A DNA stretch of 64,000 nucleotides from Eopsaltria australis (lineage: Eukaryota > Chordata > Aves > Passeriformes > Petroicidae): NCBI GenBank assembly GCA_034509425.1, contig JAVTVJ010001389.1:310001-374000 (forward strand), written 5' to 3'. Positions 11,701 to 24,628 of this stretch are shown here, piece by piece. Numbering within the stretch: the first letter of the stretch is position 1; every line of letters begins with the position of its first letter. A model generated the notes under the pieces. It ran no database searches. It worked only from the letters and a program-made list of their open reading frames with translations, and was not told where the DNA came from. A program made the translations under genes and the position numbers.

Positions 11701-14700
11701 GAATAAGTATTTGCATCAGATATTTCCAAGATCAACAGCCAAAGGAAAAGAGGTATAACATCAAGATAGTGAAACTGAAAAACAGTCAATAAAAGGTATT
11801 AACAGCTTTCCTTTCATGTTCTTCTTTCCTTTTTGCTTCTGTATCAAATTATATACTACAAGCAGTGACTTACAAGCAAGTAAATAATTGTTTACTGTGA
11901 TGACAGTCTTTTCAAATACATGGAGCTAAATGTGTATTCCACGTCACAAAGGGCAATCAGATTATTGTTCTGGTTTTGATTGAGGTTCATTTCCGAGCAA
12001 CTATTTGTTACAAAAATTGTTCAAAAATGGATATCCATTAAACTTGTCAGAATTAAAATGTCTCCAATCTTTGGGCACCTGTTGGATCAATTTGGAGATA
12101 AGTGGAACTCTTAGAGTTGTGACTGACACAAATCCAAAATGAAAAGTATTTATTTTGTGAATATGTATTAGTCACAAAATAAGAATGATATCAGGAGTTG
12201 TCATAATTGCAGAAATACCAAATACATTCATAGAAAAGAGACAGTGTTGTAGTACGTTTGATGCTCAATTTGATCTTTTCAGCACTGTAGGTACCTTGGG
12301 CCCAAGGTATTGACTATCATTCCTTAGAAATGCTGCAGCTGAAGGACACCTTATTGAACTCTTCTCTGTGTTTTGCAGGTTTTCTTCCTGATTTCAATGT
12401 AAAACCCTTTTTTCAATACAAATACATAACCCCTTTTATTGCATGTAACTTTATAAGCATATGAAAGAGTATTATCAGCTTTTTATAAATAAATATGTCA
12501 GTTTTATCTTTATTTGTTGACTAGACATCCAATGAAAATATTGTATATTTTCTCTTTTTTTAATGGCTAGGATACTCCTCTGATTTCTTATTACTTTATT
12601 ACTTTTTAACACAAGTGCATCTTTAAGTTCCTAGTAGTTTTGGGGACCTGATTTTCCAGAAATGATGATTATGGAATGAACTAAATTTTGTCAATAGAAA
12701 CATAAGTGGAAAATTTAAAGGATATCAAAGAAAATTTTTAATTTACTAATTAGATAGGAGTTGGTGTAAGATTTGTCCCTGCTGGTGTAAAGCCTGAGAT
12801 CCCAACTCTATTTTGACAGATTTCCAGTGACTAAGTTTAGTAAGGCTTACTCACAACTACCAGATGACCCCAGAAAAACCTAAAATCAGTTATGACATTC
12901 AAATCAGAACACAAAGTTCCCATGGATCTGTGCCTGGAACCTTCTCCTGTGGATGCCCAGGAGTGTTTCAGTCTGGGGACCAAACGGTTGCCCAAGTTCA
13001 GTTATAACACAGTAATGCCTTGTTATACTGTAAAACACAGTCACCAGCATGCACCAAAAATCTGCTGCTACCTCACTCGCCATTTTGTAGTTTTGCCATA
13101 AAGAATTCAGTGTTTATTAACCACTCTTCTCTAACTGTTGCCATTATACTACCCATTTGTCCTTCTCTTTTGATTTATTTAATTTGGCTTCATAAGAAAA
13201 GAACTAATGTTGTCTAGGATGAAAATATAACAACTCATAAGGAGACACAATGGACACATGCACAAGAAGATGTATGTCAAACATTCAATATTTTGTGAAT
13301 CTATCAGCAATTCCAGAATGGTGGCCTACTCTAAGAAAGACTGGAAGAACCACCTGGACACCACAAGACTCAGTCCCAACTTGCAAAGTAAGGTGCCAAT
13401 CAAAACATCCCAGCAGGCTGTAGATCATAGCCTGAGCTGTGTTTTAAAAGTCAAATGAGCACTTTAATTAGCATCTCAGCTACTGAGAAATCAGTTTCTC
13501 TCCCAGCTGATTGATCAACCTGAGGATCTTGCTTCTGCCTCTCTATCTTCCCCACAGCACTCCCTGCCCCACCAATTTAGCTTGGGTACCTTTCATGACT
13601 TGCTAAGGATGGCACCTCTGAGGAGCACCCTCCCCAGATAGCAGGGTGGGCTTGTGGTGCCAGCAAGTACACTTGGGAGACCGAAACTGCTCCATGTCCT
13701 TCTTGCTAAAGCATGGTTACCTATCCTCTGAGAGAGACTAGAGGGGAAAATGCCTTCTCCATATTTCCTGAGAACTCCTCCAGCAACATTTCATGGGTGA
13801 GAGTCACTAGGAAAAATATACTCGCAGGAGTTAAAGCAGGAATCAGCTTCTGCCTCTTCCTTTCTCCCTCCTGCCCCTCACATGGTTGATTTTTCTTTGG
13901 TGGACATGCAAGCCAACAAGGAGCTCTGGTACACTTCAGCCAGGGCTATGATCTAGGTGAGCCAGAGAATAGATCTGGAAAGTATAAGAGGGGTTGGTAC
14001 AGCCTTAACTCACATAAGCCATCTGTAGAAACTCTTCACATCTACAGCGTGTGCGGGGCAGGAGAGGAGAGCAGAGAGAAGTATAGAAGGGCATTGATAG
14101 CAACCTTATTTTTATTTTTACTGGAGAAAAGTTTGGTCGATCCCAAAAGGTAGGAACACCAGAAGGAAGGGATTAGAAGTCTGTAAAGTCTGTCAATACA
14201 AAAAAAACCCTATACCTGGCAAGGAAGACTGAATTTCTGCTTCTATACTTAAATTCAGTGTCATTTCAGCTTGCTATGGCAGACAGTGTCTGGGAAACAA
14301 TAGGATACCTTAGCATCCTTTAAAACAAATAGCTTTAAGCCAGTGAAGGATTCATTTGTTTCAACTGGTATTTGCAAAGGACTCTGAAGAGGCAAGTGAG
14401 ATACTGGTCGGGAAGGCAGCAGTTGGAGTGATGGTGCAGTGGGGGGTAGTCCCTTGAGATTTTTAAAAACCATTTAGACAGCTGAGAGCAGAGGGTGTTC
14501 AGTGCTAGAGAACAGATATGTTAGATTGCACTGCAAGAAAATAAAATACACATCTGTGAGGCAAGGTCAAAGCAGACTGGCAGCACACAGATGCCCAATG
14601 CTGGTCCTAGCTCTTCTGTCAGCTAAGCCAGGATTTATCCCTAGAGAATTCATCAATTGTATCTTGTGACACTGGGGCACTACACTTGACCTATTTAACA

Positions 14701-14999
14701 TTACAAAATAGATGCAAATTGTATCTTTAGGAAATCTTCCCATTTGGCATTGACAAAGATCAAAACATGGCTTCTGGGTCACATGTAAAAACCCCTAAAC
14801 AGAACCTTAAACCAGTTAAGAGCAACATGAGCAAGCTGCTATTGCACTGTTTGAAACAAGTAAACAAAAGCAACTTCTTGTTACTATTTCATAAGGGTTT
14901 AAGTAAGCAACCATTTGAGACACAAGATTTTACACTGAAAAACCAAGAGAGCCTTGTTTCATTAGAAGCATTAGTTTTTGTAGTCAGAAACAGCACCAA
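8767..14999. other. Gene-free AT-rich unique DNA
   Basis: No coding gene, RNA gene or known repeat recognised. Frames are at most about 104 codons (10334-10648 minus) with no motif. Small items are a short direct repeat of AAGTCAGTAA (9322-9331 and 9342-9351 approx.) and an 18-bp palindrome at 12292-12309, listed separately. Runs near 12400-12620 are particularly AT-rich. Confidence 0.55.
12292..12309. repeat. 18-bp perfect palindrome
   Basis: TACCTTGGGCCCAAGGTA is its own reverse complement, centred between 12300 and 12301 with no spacer. About 0.24 such palindromes are expected by chance in 64 kb, so it is only mildly notable. It could be a dimeric protein site, but no factor is assigned. 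Confidence 0.9.
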
Positions 15000-17900
15000 A
15001 TAGATCAAAGATATGGCTCTTTATTGATTAGTCCTCAGTGTGTATTTAATCAGCAACTGGCCTGTTCCAAGTAGACTGACAGTAAATTAACACAGACACT
15101 CATCTGTTCTTGGAAATGTCACGTTGTTGGGCATTAGGAGGTTCTCTAACTAAGTCCAGTGTTTTTAGTGAATTCACATGACCATAGCCTGAATTATCAG
15201 CAAACAGAGGATTACACATGTGTTAGTTAACGACTAATGAACAAGCAAACAAAAAGTATTTGCATTATATCATTATACTCTTAACCTTGATAGTCACCTT
15301 AATTTTTTTTACAGTTATTTTCTGTAGCTGATGAAACCAAAGGATACCTTCAGTTGAATTTATTAGGCTCTCTACTGCTGTTTCTATTTTATTTCAGTTA
15401 TTTTTGCTGCTTAGAAAGATCAATAAGGGATTGTAAATGCTCAAACAGAAAAAAAGTGAAAATAAAATCCCTTTAAAAAATCATTACTCTTAACAAAGTG
15501 TTCTTCATTTCCACAAGTTTTGAAGAGAGGTCCAGCCTCTATTTTCAAAGGCAACGTAGCTGATCCACAGAAAATGTTCACCCAGGTTTCAGCAACCTGT
15601 GTTACTATTCTGATCCCAGAAAGACACTTTGACTACTCTGGCCATCAACAATCAGAGCACAGATAGAGGCTTTCCCACAAAGAGCAGAAAAACCTCTCCA
15701 CGTGACAGCATACCCAGGACTCTTGTTCCAGGAATCAGGTTTCCATTGGTACATGGCAGCAGCACAGAGGCAGGTGAGCAGCACTACCAAGGCCTGACTG
15801 ACAGAGCACCCTGACCTGTGTGCACTGCAGGTCTGTGGTTGCCTGGCTTTCTCTTTCCCATTGTTAAGCTTGGGCTCATAATCTTCCATGAGATGAGTCT
15901 GGACTTGATGATTTTCGTGCCTACATTTATACCATTGTTCAAGCTGCAACAGGTGCTCTTTTGATGGTAAGGGGGATCATGGGTGGCAGAGTCTCTTGTT
16001 TTCCCACAGATGTACAAAATCCAATTTTCTATGAGTTGAAAGACAGGGCCACTACCCCAAAAGCCCATTTTACCTGCTCTTAGCCATCTTACATGGTCTC
16101 AGCTGATGCAGCCTCACAAACTAACTGGAATTATATCATGTGATTTGCTATCAGCTGAGTTCTGCTTGTATTTTAACTGCTTATATTTGCAACTGAGGTA
16201 TTTTTTTCCCCAAACTTTACAGAGTAGTTTTCTTTTGTAAACTTTCTTCTTACTTTTTAAATGGGAAGTGCCTCAAACTAGAAGGAAGTTTTGTAAAGGT
16301 TTCATCCAGTAAGCCCTTAGAATTTCACATGCCAGTGAATAAGGCAGGGTCTTTGTGACTTTGTCTTCGAGGGTCAGAAATAGGAGGGAGGGGAGGTTGC
16401 ACATAAATGAGGAAAAAATGCAATCTTTATTTGAAAATTTATTCGGTACTTTTGAGACAAGAGTTTTTAATGTCCCTAGGGGGTTTCAATCTTCAGGAGT
16501 TATTACTGCCACTGCAGTAATATGCATTCTACTCACCAGCTAGTCCCTGGAGGACTTGACAACTGCTTAAACAAGAAACACCACCCAAACTATCCAACAC
16601 CTCCTGGATTTGCACACAGCTTAATCAAGATGGTGTGGGCTAATTTTTCTCCTGTGATAGGGAAATCTACACAAGCTCCCAGCACAGGAACTGATATCAC
16701 TCCTACCCTTGCCACAGTTACACTCAGGAAGGGTGCTTGAACATTTCATAGCCTGACAAAGGTCTGCCAAGGATGGGGGGTATTATTCCCTGATTTGCAG
16801 TTCAAGTCCTAAGATAGAGGCCATGTGGACTGACCTGCATGACAGAAAATCTGAAACTGAGCAGGGATTCACCTTTTCATCCCAGGCTTGCCTTGTGTTT
16901 TGGAGGGGGCTTTTTTCTTTCATGGTTGGATAGTAACATGGAATGCCATACTTCAGACATAAAAAAAACCAGGAAAAGGTAATTAAAACACATCCCATAA
17001 TGAGATCATTGTATTCTGATTGACAAAATACTTTCTCAGGGAAAGAGTACTACCTGGCTGTTACTCTGAGAGGAAAATCAAAGACACAGTCATACTGACC
17101 CTGCCACATTGAGTGGTTTTCAGGAAATACTAAATGTAATGTAATCATTCCTAGGGCAGTGTTTTGGCTCAGGGCATAAGAAGATGAGAACCAGTAAATC
17201 TGAAACTGAAAAGCCAGCCTTTCAAGTGACATAAAACAGCCAGTTGAATTTGCATCAGTCAAAATGACAGTACTATTAATAATATAGGCAGCACTTAATT
17301 TGGAAATCAAAGGAACTGTGGATGTATGATTAGCAAAATACCTGTAAATCCTGTTTGAATAGGAGAGGGAGCTATGTTTTGTCTTATAAATCAGGATTTT
17401 AGTTGCTGTGGTAATATTCCTTGTATAACTTGTCTACGTAAATGAAACTCAATCCCTGTTGTCTCAAGCCACAGAGGATTATAGAATAATGAGAAACAAA
17501 ACTAAACTGAAGGAACCTAGTCAACTGAAGACTTACGCTGAAAATTGTGAGTAAAAGTTACGCAAACAGATTAACTCTTTTTGTTTTTTTCATTTCACTA
17601 AGGAAAACAAACTTTGGAAACATTTTACAACTGGAAAACACAGCATTGATGTTAAAACAATCCTGTGCAGCTGTGTCAGTCTCCTGCACCTGCCTCTGGC
17701 ACCACGGGTGTATGTCTTACAGAAAAAACATAGAGGTGCTGAGTAACAGCTGGTGGAGAAGATGGCTGGGGATGATGATGAACAAAGATAATTAGGCAGA
17801 TTTGAGGTCAGATAGTGGACCAATCTAACAGTAATCAATTAACACATAGTAATTTTATTTCTTATAAAACTTCAAGGCAGATGAAATCCATCTATGCTCA

Positions 17901-20379
17901 GTATTCTGGAAAGAGTAAAACAGACTTTCATAGTTTACTAAACAGAACTACACCGTGGCCAATGTTTTACTGGCTTTTTCACCACATGCGAAGTGTTGCA
18001 CAAACAGATTGAGCCAGTGAATAATAAAGCAACAAGTCTGGACTGAGCATAGCTGCCACCCTACAGTAAACAACCCTGGTCTAATCATCAAATATTATGA
18101 AGCCCTGGGAACAGCTTTTGGAAGACACAACATTGCACTTTTTCCAAGTGGTTGAAGCTGTTGGCTGTGGCGCAGCACTAGTTCAGAGTCCTTGGGGAAA
18201 TCCATTTACTTCCCAATGCTCATTTCTATCTAGCTAAAGAGAGGCCAAAAAAAGCAGCAGCAAGTGGACAAATGTCAGGATTGTGTAATCTACCACCTTA
18301 TTTTTCTTTCCTCTTCAGGAAGTATCTAGAGAAATTAATGTAATGTATGGAAGCCATGAGATAATGTCTTATTTCTCTCGGTAGAGGGCATGGATTTAAC
18401 TGTCTCTTACTATAGTAGGATTTCACAGGCCATGTCCAACCATCCAGCTATGCTGACATGTAGCTGAATCTTTATAAAAAAGCCATCCCTGTACAGTACC
18501 CCTTTGTAAAATGCAAAATTTCCTGTCCTCATAGTGCCTGCCCAGAATGTCTGTGGTACACTGATCTGATTTTGATATTAATCATTATCTCTCCACCTAA
18601 TTACCCACCTCTCTGACTAATTGCATCTGGGAGGCCAGTAAATGCAAGGTAGAGAAGTTTGTGTCTATTTATCTCATATTTGCACCTGACAAGCAGTTTA
18701 AACATGGGCTCCTCCCATGGCATAATGTGTCTTGCCATGGGAATTGCATCAGGAAGCTGTTTCCCTGCAGACTGGGTTGCCAGTGTCGTCCATGCTTTTT
18801 CTTCCTTTGGATGTAAAATTCTCTAGGTCCCTTGATGCTGGGATCACCTGGTGGCTCTGTCTGATGGCTCATGCAGATTTCCGAGGAGGAGCTTTGCATA
18901 CAGGCAGTGCTTGAGCCCATGTTTGAGCCGTTGTCACTTGTTTCCAGGTGGACTTCAGACTGTTGATTTTTAGTCTGCAGCTAAGAGGCAACTTTAGCTG
19001 TGGCACAGAGAATGGAGAAGTGGGGGCAGAAAAGCACAGGCAATTCTTCTCTCCTCCCCCATCTTTTATATTGGGTACATAGTATGGAAGAGACCCTTGG
19101 AGCTGTGTATAACCCAAATTCTGACTGAATGGAGAAATTAGTGTGCTGCAACATCTCACTGAGAGCAGGAGTGATACTGGCAATGAAGCCACAAATAACA
19201 AGGGAAACTGTCTAGCAGAATTGCCTCCATCTTTGGTTATAAAACCTATACCATACCCCCAGGTCCAACAGAGACTAGTTCTGGTTGCTTGTTGAGGGGG
19301 GAGGTGGGTGGCTTTTCAGAGCTTGCTGTATAGAGACTTTTTTCATCTATTTTTGTGGCAGTTGAAGGAAGTATGAGCTAAAGGCAAAAGACTGTGGGGG
19401 AAAATATTTGTAGAAAATATTTGGTATAAGCTTACAGGATTTTTTTTAAATTTATGTAGCCAGCAGAGACTTACATAAGTGCCAAAGCTGCATTATCAAA
19501 ATGTTAATAGGTAAACATATTAATAAAAAAGCTGTGAAATGAAGAATCATCTGAGTTTCTTTTAACACAGAGGAGATGTTAATAATGATCCCTGCCTCAA
19601 CCCACTGCCAACATGCTCCAGGGCTCAAAGCTGCACATAACTCTGAGCTCCACAACTCATCCCATTTGTCCTTGCTTCCAGACTGCCAGACTGCAGGTCG
19701 GTTCATGGTCAACAGTACTGGAGGCAGCTGACACATCCGAAAGGATCAGAAATGACACCTGATCTTCATCCATCATTGACAAAGGATTATCAGCCAACAC
19801 AAAGATGTGCTGTGACTTCTGTACCAAGTGGTTTGTAAACAACCGTGTATTACGGACAGGATTTCAAGAGAGCTCAGGGCTGCCCTAACCAGAAAGAAAA
19901 GCAGAACAAAAGTGTGCTGACATGACCTGATGCAAATTCAGTGCTCACAGCATAAGGGAGAGTAGGATTACCTGACCTGGGATCTGACAGAAGGATTTGG
20001 GGTCAGTTTCCTACAGAGAAGAGATATTTAAGGAAATAGCGAAGATTAAATTGATGCATGTCATTGTGTGGAAGAGTGTCTGGTTTAAAACTGGGATTCA
20101 TTGGGGAGACTTTCTATGTGAAACAAGTTCAGAAACACTAAGTTTCAGTCTCTCAAATTGGCTGTCATGTAGGGAATTTTCATATGGCACAATTATTCCA
20201 TAGATCACTCTGAATTCATATCATTCTGACTTTAAAGATAATCTCTGCATTATTCTGTCCTAAATAGGGCTATTTTAGTTTTTACAAACAGAGGAAAAGG
20301 GAGGGGCTATTCTTTGGACAAGGAGGCAATTCTCTCTGTGTTTGCCTCTTTTGTGACATCAGAGACCAGAAAATAATAT
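15000..20379. other. Gene-free unique DNA
   Basis: No gene recognised. The longest frame is 114 codons on the minus strand (15605-15949). It contains a hydrophobic run (ALVVLLTCLCAAAMYQW), but there is no homology I know and no clear splice or promoter context. A G-rich patch (GGGGGGAGGTGGGTGG) lies at about 19296-19312. The rest is featureless AT-rich DNA. Confidence 0.5.
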
Positions 20380-20880
20380 TCCCCGGACTGGTAACCCTAA
20401 CTTCTCCCTCACACCATACTGTCCTCAGTACCTTCTGTCCCAAACCTTAAATTCTCCAGTTCTTTCTGCCCAAAAACTCTTTAAAATACCTTCTATGTTG
20501 AGGCCCCCCTTCCACATTGTCCCTTTCCAAGGCCTCTGCTCTTTCAAATCACCTTCCTCCCACACAAAAGCCACTGGTCTTCCTACCTATCTCTCCTTGC
20601 TTAGATTTACTTAATCTCTGACAATTATTATCCTATAGCTTTCACTACCCTGTTCCTCCAGAGGCACTCCTTGAAATTCCCAGACCTCTAAAACAGAAAA
20701 ATAAGGCCCTCCTAATCCTTTTTGTAACCCAACCTTCCTTTCCCATCCACCACCTTTCTACTCCAAACCCTTTATTAAGCATGTCCTCAAACCTTTAGTT
20801 CCCCTTCTATTCCAAATTCCCGTTTCTTCTCATGCAGTCCCTGTGCTCCACACCCTTAGTATTCCCAGCCTGGTTCCCAC
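20380..20880. repeat. Pyrimidine-rich (C/T) strand-asymmetric block
   Basis: For about 500 bases the plus strand is dominated by C and T with few G. It contains recurring but diverged phrases such as CAAACCTTAAATTCTCC (about 20454), CCAAACCCTTTATTAAG (about 20763) and CAAACCTTTAGTTCCCC (about 20788). This may be an ancient degenerate tandem array or a polypyrimidine low-complexity tract. No coding frame of interest lies in it. The exact unit length is not resolved by eye. Confidence 0.5.
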
Positions 20881-21960
20881 CTCCTGAGAGGTGCCATTCA
20901 TTTATTATCCCCCTGTTGACAGCCAAGGGATAGTAGGACCTTCTCATCCACCCTTGCCACCAGAAGATCCCTCCCCTTCCTTGTGCTGCCCTCAAAGAAA
21001 CTCTTTGGAGATGCTGGGGACACACTTGGAGCCAACTGCATTGGTTTCATCAGACATAAAGGAAACTTCTAGCAGCTTCTCAGAGAAACCAGTCCTGTAG
21101 CCACCCAGTTACCAAAAACCTGCCAAGACAAAAGTAATTATTCAAGAAATATGAGCATCAGGTTTCATTTCCCTCTTCAGCCAGTGGGAATTCAAACCCA
21201 TTTCTCCTCCTGCTTTGATATTAAGTAGTCACTGGATAAAATGAGCAAACATTCCTGGAAATGATGACAGGAATCAAGAAATCTTTCTTCTTCTTGTGAT
21301 GTTTATTATAGCCCCTAACCTTCAGGACTGAGTCCCCTATTGTGCTCTCCTTTTCATCTTGTTAGTCTTCTTTTTTCCAGTGATTATTCTGACTTCAACT
21401 CAAGAAGATGCAACAAAATTTACAGAACAAACTGCATCTGAAGAGGTCTGATGCTCAATCAAGAAATTAAAGACTTGACATTGAACTTGTCTATAGCCAA
21501 GGATGGACTAGAGACAAAAATTCACAATTTTTCCCAGTATTAGAGAAGCTATTGAATCATATAATGAAGGAATTTAAAAACTCTGTCTCCTTCAAAAAAT
21601 ATTCATAACTGTTTTTCAAGCAGCACACTGTTCTGCATGTTTGCTATGAATGTTCTGAGAATATATTCCAACTTTAAGAGAGACTTAGGGGAAAATTCCT
21701 ATTTCTGAAACCTGATCAAGTGTTGAACCAGCTGCTGAATTTCTCATACTAGTACAATTTGAGATGGGCCACAGAGAACTGAATTCTCATAATAGTAATG
21801 TTAAACATCAAACAGAGGGGCCCCTGGTGAGTTTAGGTACCTATATTGGGTTAGCTGCAGCTGAGCAGGGGATTTCAGGATCGTAATTACACTCAGCTAC
21901 ACCCAGGTTTATCCAGAACTCCCTCAATCCTGAGTCCTTTTGCAGATATGACCTTGTTTT

Positions 21961-21961
<1 letters not shown>
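20881..21961. other. Gene-free unique DNA before the T tract
   Basis: Nothing recognised. Short overlapping frames on both strands (20891-21100 plus, 20807-21025 minus) are typical chance frames. Confidence 0.5.

Positions 21962-21993
<32 letters not shown>
21962..21993. repeat. Uninterrupted T32 homopolymer
   Basis: Thirty-two consecutive T on the plus strand. It could be a slippage-expanded microsatellite or the poly(A) tail of a minus-strand retrocopy. No AATAAA was found just inside it on the minus strand and no gene-like sequence adjoins it, so simple expansion is favoured. The exact length may be a sequencing or assembly artefact. Confidence 0.95.
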
Positions 21994-22000
<7 letters not shown>

Positions 22001-24056
22001 GTGCTCCAAAATCTCTTCCAGATCATTCTCAGAAACACATGAGGTTGAAGTGGTTTTCTGCTCTCTTCCTCCATACTTGGACACAAATCAATGGTTAAAT
22101 GGCCTCAGAAAGCTTTATGGGAGGGATTATGAAATGTTGTCATAGCAAATTCACACTTCTTGATTAACGCTGGTGCTGCCTCCTCACAAAAGCAAGAAAT
22201 TCATGAGACAAGAAGAGCCTCTCCACCTGGCAGAAGAGAGGAGACTCCCCCTGCCAGAACACTTTTCTGTAGTGCTCAGAGGATCACCAGTTGTTGGGCT
22301 GGCTCTGTCTAATGTTCTCTGTAAGGGCAGCACATGAGAGCAGTGAGACTCTCTCCCCGTGTGCCCAGGGCGCTGGGATTCCCTCACGTCCTCAGGCAGG
22401 GACCTGTAGCCTCTCTCTGCAGAGCTGTTCCAGATGGGATGTGGTTTTGACAGCTGGACTGACAACTGTCCTTTGGGAAGTGACTCAAATGAAGTGTGTC
22501 AGAGCTGTCACGCAAAGGGTGACAAAGAGTTGTCAGATAACCACTGTCATTGATTTCTGTAGTTACGATTTTTCCAGTTTACACACTATTTGACTGTGAA
22601 ATATCATCTAATTGCATACTTCCCAGTGGGAAAAACTGTTACTTTTCTCATTTTTATTCCATGTGCCAAAATGTCTTTCCTATACTCTTTTCTTACACCT
22701 CCAAGCCTTACTGTAGTAATTTAATAATTGAGTAACTAGCACTGAAAACAACGGGACAATTTATTCCAACTGTCACATCCACATTAGGGGATTTACCTCT
22801 GGAGCAGATTTGGCTCTCCCATTTAAAGTTTTAAACTCTCAGTTGCAAAACAGAGCTTTTAGAGCAGCCCCCACACTGTCTAGCAAACTTCTGAAATAAA
22901 CCTGCAAGTCTTTTGAAATCTGTTTTACCTAAATGGCACTTTTCAATGAGATAAATGTTTTTTTGTTACCAAAAACAAGTGTGAGCAAAGAAACATTACA
23001 CTGGGCTGTAGCACTGGAGTCCCTATTTCTCTAATCTGCTTGAGGCATAAAGAAAACTATTAAATTGAACCTCTCTGAAATAGAAACTAAATCATCTCAG
23101 CAACAATTATCACTCACTTCTGTATTACTTTCAAAAATAAATAAGGAAATATCTGTCAGAACCATGATGTGCTGGAAAAAAAGTTTTCTATTTGTTACCT
23201 CTCCAAACAGGATTCTGGTGCTTTTCTGGTAAAAGTTAAATTAAATGTTCTATAAATCCCTGCAAATTATTTGCTTTCATTTCAATACCAGAAATATATC
23301 TATAGCAGTAGTCATGAGAATAGGCCTTCTGTGCAGTGACCACTTCAGACAACACTCAGATCACTCACCTTTTGCTTCTGATTCAGGCAGTGGTGACACA
23401 GAAGTACCCTGAGCTCCTTACTGCCTGTCTGATTCCCATGCATGTGATACTCTGACTAAAGGCCTTGTTGCAAAGATGATCCAGGGCTCATCAATAGCTC
23501 CAACACTAATTGTAGTCCTATCCAGAGAGACCTGTCCTCTCATCAGCCGTTCATTCAGCAGAACTCTGAGGTCAGAGGAACCAGGTAATCCACAATAACC
23601 ATTTTGCAGGTGAGTAAATTTGGTCACTTTGAACTAGCCTGTGCTTTGCCAGACAGAAGACTGAAAGACTACCAACAGAACTGAAGAATTAAAGCTAGTT
23701 TATCAAACATCCACCTATTTTACTACATGGCAACCAAAGGTCTGCCCTGATGTATTGGTTATTTACACTGAGCAATGTATTGTGAAACTTTTGTGGTGCC
23801 AATAGCTCTGCTGGTAATGAAAATTTTCCTTGCATCGATCCTGGAATCTCCTATTTTATGTTAGTGGCAGCCAGACACTGGGCCAGCAGAATACTGAAAT
23901 GGGAGGCAGGACTAGGAAAGGTGTAGACAGAATATCATCATGAACTGAGTGTGTTGTTACTTGCAAAGCATGACCACACATGCAAAATGCTGATTCTACC
24001 CAAACCCATAAAGCCTGACTTTAAGCTGATTTAGCTCCATCTTTTCTGCTCCTTGT
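21994..24056. other. Gene-free unique DNA, GC-richer at 22190-22480
   Basis: No gene recognised. The part at 22190-22480 is GC-richer, with overlapping frames on both strands (22291-22593 plus, 22184-22465 minus) but no family resemblance. CAG|GTGAGT at about 23608-23616 resembles a splice donor without exon support. Confidence 0.5.
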
Positions 24057-24138
24057 TGAGTCATCACAAGGCTTTCTTTTCCAGGATTAGACCTAATCCT
24101 TCTGTGACATCACCCTTTACACCCACTAATGTATAAAG
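24057..24138 (+). promoter_or_regulatory. Candidate promoter/enhancer-like motif cluster
   Basis: Within 82 bases the plus strand shows four motifs. They are an AP-1 consensus TGAGTCA (24057-24063), an inverted repeat AGGATTAGACCTAATCCT (24083-24100) with two TAATCC/GGATTA cores, a CRE-like TGACATCA (24105-24112) and a TATA-like TATAAAG (24132-24138). TAATCC is the known core for K50 homeodomain factors (OTX, CRX, PITX, GSC). The order (activator sites, then TATA) is promoter-like, and a start would fall near 24160-24170. No gene is recognised downstream. Individual short motifs occur often by chance; the palindrome and the spacing are the reason to list it. Confidence 0.3.
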
Positions 24139-24628
24139 TGAGGGCTGGACCCTGGCCACAATAGCTCCCACAGATTTGTAAGTCATAGCATACATGAGAC
24201 AGCTTTTTCCTGCCTGTGTTATAAAGTATCAGATTTCTGTTGTCTTTTTCTAATTTCTGCACAACATCTTGATGTAATTTGTTCTACTTTGGCATTTTTT
24301 GCAAAGCGATATGTAGCACAGCCCAATATTTATAAAAACCACAACAATTTGTATTTTCTACAAAATACTTGCATTTCAGCTATAATCTCTAAGTTTAAAA
24401 AAAATCTTCTTTTACAATGGGGTTCATCTACCTTAATTCTAACATCCAGAAGTCTATCACATGATGTAGAGGCCCTGCTTCATGTTACCTTTATTATTCT
24501 TCTCTTCATGCTTCTATTGGTCATTTTCTCATTTAACACTGTTCTTTTTCTGTGATTGCTTCCATTTCTCCATAAATCCTCGTACTTCAAGATTTTCACA
24601 TTCCTCTGTTCTGGCTCCAGCATACCTA

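Noticed and set aside
15605..15949. 114-codon minus-strand frame with a hydrophobic segment
   Set aside because: Possible membrane stretch (ALVVLLTCLCAAAMYQW) but no signal-peptide position, splice context or family resemblance.
21962..21993. T32 as a transcription terminator or retrocopy tail
   Set aside because: RNA polymerase III terminators need far fewer T and a promoter; no AATAAA or gene-like sequence adjoins on the minus strand.
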